Shown piece after piece: positions 61,201 to 64,000 of a stretch of 64,000 bases of DNA (positions are counted from its first letter, which is position 1; the number at the start of each line of letters is the position of its first letter). Source of the stretch: Coniochaeta sp. PMI_546 (Eukaryota > Ascomycota > Sordariomycetes > Coniochaetales > Coniochaetaceae). The stretch is from NCBI GenBank assembly GCA_021432605.1, contig MU271153.1, positions 124,001-188,000 of the forward strand. The letters are read 5' to 3'. The notes under the pieces were generated by a model. That model did no database searches, was not told the origin of the DNA, and saw only the letters and a program-made list of their open reading frames with translations. A program made the translations under genes and the position numbers.

Positions 61201-62339
61201 ATCGTGGGAGAGTTCTAAGCCCCCAGCGATTGTGCGACACTCTGATTGCCGGCTTGGTTCTGAGCAGGGGTGGGCTGGGGCGAGGGCATGTTAGCTTTGA
61301 TGTGTGCCTGCCTGTATGAATTTGACAGAGGGCTTACCGTAACAGGAACGCCTGGCTGCTGCTGCATCGAGCCCATCTTATTGACCATCTGCAACTGCGT
61401 GCTCCCCTCCAACATCTGCCGAACACAATTCTCCACCATGGTTGGGAACCCGGGCGGGTGCTGGAACTGCTCCATGCCAGACACGGTACCCACGGTACCC
61501 TGATGACCGATGATATCATTGCTGAACATGTTGCCTCGAGAATTTGGAAAGCAGGGACTATTCCCGGGCATCAGCATGCCCTGGTGCTGCTGATTGAACA
61601 TGGGAATGCCAGTGCTGTTCTGGGGGAACTGTTCAGCATTATTATGGGTAACAAAGCTCTGATGGTGCTGTTGGGCATTCAGTGAACCAGAAGCCAGCAT
61701 ATTGTGGACGTGATTTGTCTGAATGTCGTGCTGATTGCTGGCGTGGGTGCCTTGGGCGGCCCACTGATTGTTGTAGTTGTTCGTATGCATCACACCTTGA
61801 GGCATGAAATGCTGATCCATAGGAGCTTGAACCATCATGTTCTGAGGTTGAACAGAGCCAGCGTGCTGCTGATTGTTGCTGTTGTAGCCAAGAGTAGCCT
61901 CCTCAATGTTTTGGTTGTTCAAGGCTAGCATGGTCTGATACTGCTTGTTGTGAGCACCAGGATTGATCGAGCTCATCAGAGCTTGACCCTGAGCAGGCTG
62001 AACATGCTGCTGGTTGAAGTCGTTGCTCTGGTACGTCGTACCTTGATGACGCTGTTGGTTGGGAGAGTTGACTTGAGGAGGCTGGTTGGTGTGGTGATTG
62101 TTATCGTGCATCTGAAGTTGCTGGTGCTGCTGACCATTGTCAGAGCCGGGGGGAGTCGTGCCCTGTGTGTTGGCAGCCGTAGCAGGACTCCGGTTGTTAT
62201 GGTGCTGACCATTGGCATGGTCCTTTTGCTGCTGAGTGTTGCTCTCCTGGTCGTTCTGCACCTTCTGGGCAGACACGTTGAACTGTTCGGAATCCGGTAG
62301 AACGAGCTGAAAGCCCGATGGGATGGTTCCCCGAGTCAT
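58221..62339 (-). CDS. Large Q/N-rich, prion-like protein, function unknown
   Basis: Coding exons on the minus strand are 62339..61338 and 61214..58221, giving 1,331 residues. The two long frames are in register and separated by an in-frame TAG, but that TAG is the end of a 123-base intron with a clear GTAAGC donor and a GGCTTAG acceptor, so the gene is continuous. A leader intron is also likely (62637..62368, GTGAGT donor, CCTTGCAG acceptor). The first 330 residues are extremely rich in Gln, Asn and His. A folded-looking region follows (around ENGKLVILIAQNIWSTLMSI and NEMIMMHQSLLYCSLITYGL), then a long disordered middle with internal repeats (SSANT-KVDG-E-MP twice; ANSNxSPAS twice). The C terminus is compact and charged: AERERRAKRKRAHERIAEIK, then a stretch ending CEEHWIPEI. 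The composition suggests a transcription or chromatin co-regulator, but no domain is identified. Confidence 0.65.
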
Positions 62340-62367
62340 GACGACTGCTATTGTTGACAAGCAGGCG

Positions 62368-62637
62368 CTGCAAGGAGATGCTTGTCAGTGAAGAGCCGCA
62401 ACAGGATGTATGGAATGGGCAACCCGTCAGAAATCAGCACTCAATAGTGCGCAAAGTACACAAGTTCAGAAACAGAGTACAGAGTACTAGGTAAACTTGT
62501 AACAAGATAGGTTTGATGAAGGGAAGAATTTGTTGATGCGGTAAGGTGAAGAAGGTGAGGATTGATGATAGTTTGAGAAAGGTGTACGCGAGGGGAGGAA
62601 GCCTGCCTAGTAGCAAAAATAACCATTTTGAACTCAC
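62368..62637 (-). other. Probable 5' UTR intron of the Q/N-rich gene
   Basis: A canonical donor (CAG|GTGAGT at 62637) and acceptor (CCTTGCAG ending at 62368) frame 270 bases directly upstream of the start codon at 62339. Pyrimidine-rich sequence precedes the acceptor. Seen from signals alone, without transcript support. Confidence 0.45.
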
Positions 62638-64000
62638 CTGATCAGAAGACGTTTCTAGTGAATGTAGCTGAAGCTAGTGAGTCCTTAGGCTTCTGTGAAG
62701 TTCGTCTCGCAGCGAAGACTGTCGTGGAATGAAGTCTGATGACTGAATGGTACGTCGGCATACAACAAGCAGGCCGATAGCTGATGAAGGGTGAATGATG
62801 ACGAGGTAGAAATTGTTCTAGAGGTGAAGGTGGCCGAAACGGATGTTGCGAACCGAGATCACCGTCGACCGTAAGTTGACAAGTAATAAGCTACCTAACA
62901 GACGATATTACTCGCGATGTCGACAGCGCAACACAGCACTATTAAAGAGGTCAAGTGTTGTAGTCGTACAGAGAGTGAGTGAAAATCAAGTGTCAAGGAA
63001 GCCCAAGGTTTTCGGTGGTGAAGCCGAAAAAAGGTTGGTGGACGATTTCGACTTCCACGCAGGTTTGGGGTCGAGGAAAGTTGAAAAGAGGATGAGATTG
63101 AGGTCTGTTGCTGGGTTGAGACCTCTTATCACCAAGGAAGGGTGGTTGAAGTCTTTTGGCCGTAGTCTTCTGGCCATAGGAGCGTGGAGGTGAGGGCACG
63201 GTGAGAGCCACCATAAATTCGACTGGTGAAAGACCAGTCCACCATCTAGGGCTCAGATATATCACATGATCTCTTGCTACAGCCTGACGAGACCTAGCAC
63301 AAGTTTGCAATCGATAGCATATTCGGCTTCTCCCCCCCTGAAGGTTTCGAACGGGGACATTTACGTGCTCCATCCGAGAGTGTGTCCCTCGTCTTGAACG
63401 ACGACGGCACCGCCAAAGTCTGTGGTCATGCACCGTGATGATACCAATACATGGACCTCGTCCCTCACCCTCACAGCACTTGCTAAGGAGACACCGAGCC
63501 ACATGGTTGACATAAACACTCTGTGAAATTCCATAGGCAGGACTACGGAGTCTAGAGATGACAGTACATGACAGATACGAAAGACGTGACCACACCACAT
63601 CACGCCGTCGGGACACAAGAGAGCAAGGAGCGCAGCTGTACTCGCAGGAAAGAATATGGTTCTATCTTGAATACCAATACCTGCTTTCCAGACACTGGCC
63701 TCGACTGGCTTGGCTTAACTTCAAGCATTCAAAAAGTGATCTTTGATATCTAATAGACGGTGGATTGCCATGGACCAACTTGGTCCTTGACACCGCGAGA
63801 CTCTTCGGTCATCGCTACCCGCCAGAAGTCGGCAGATATAACGAAAAGAGACTTGGGGAGCACCATAAAAATGCAGTTAAATCCCAGCGAGAAAAAGGAC
63901 CGTGAGCAGGTGCGTCATGTGGTGCAGACGGGTGGTAGTCAGTTAAAGCCAATCATCTGCATGTCCAGAGGGACTTACTCACCTGAATGTATGCTCGAGC
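62638..64000. other. Terminal intergenic region, no gene seen
   Basis: It probably contains the promoter and leader of the Q/N-rich gene. A 207-codon minus frame (62993..63616) lacks any motif and overlaps open frames on the plus strand. Nothing can be called up to the window end. Confidence 0.45.

Noticed and set aside
63325-63365. TTCGAA-containing stretch resembling a Pol III B-box
   Set aside because: The flanking bases do not pair as a T-stem and no cloverleaf can be drawn.
62993-63616. 207-codon minus-strand frame near the window end
   Set aside because: No motif and a plus-strand frame is also open here; a chance ORF is more likely.

Overview
The window looks like about 64 kb of a filamentous ascomycete nuclear chromosome, most likely a Sordariomycete. 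Genes are protein coding and usually broken by short introns of about 50-130 bases with GTATGT/GTAAGT-type donors, CTAAC-like branch points and CAG/TAG acceptors. Their products match fungal families: a GPI-free secreted glucoamylase with CBM20, a Mug190-type C2 protein, a YAT-type permease, UreG, Gpd, Tsr1 and Utp7. No rRNA, tRNA, CRISPR array, transposon, LTR element or virus-like relic could be supported. All exon coordinates were derived by hand from splice signals and reading frame.

Layout. 0-10 kb: GET2 (ER membrane insertion of tail-anchored proteins), a TMEM135-like membrane protein, a bHLH transcription factor and peptidyl-tRNA hydrolase 2. 10-20 kb: nicotinamide riboside kinase, a six-exon secreted glucoamylase, the tri-snRNP splicing factor SART1/Snu66, and a protein with two CxC...CxxC cysteine clusters that I do not recognise. 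20-31 kb: a small single-pass membrane protein, a 1,216-residue Mug190-like SMP/C2 lipid-transfer-type protein, a disordered fungal protein, and DNA polymerase iota. 31-37 kb: UTP7 and TSR1, two small-subunit ribosome biogenesis genes, head to head over one 353-base promoter, then GAPDH. 38-49 kb: accessory metabolism, with an SDR reductase, a secreted DJ-1/PfpI protein, an amino-acid permease, a secreted M14 carboxypeptidase and the urease accessory GTPase UreG. 50-62 kb: low-complexity and lineage-restricted genes, namely an SR-rich protein, a protein with three KKRKA...DLDE...KR repeats preceded in frame by an 84-codon ORF and one TAG, two small proteins that may be divergent paralogues, and a 1,331-residue Q/N-rich prion-like protein. 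The last 1.6 kb holds no gene I can support.

How they fit together: most genes are unrelated housekeeping neighbours and no biosynthetic cluster is seen. The permease, carboxypeptidase and UreG all serve nitrogen acquisition (peptide digestion, amino-acid uptake, urea use). UreG carries several GATA-type sites upstream, but these genes are separated by long spacers and I do not claim a cluster. The most unusual items are the permease's apparent 5-nt microexon next to a GC-AG intron, the in-frame TAG at 53.47 kb set in a potential hairpin, the duplicated cysteine module at 18.9-19.05 kb, the possible paralogue pair at 54-57 kb, and a perfect 35-base hairpin palindrome at 57.24 kb.
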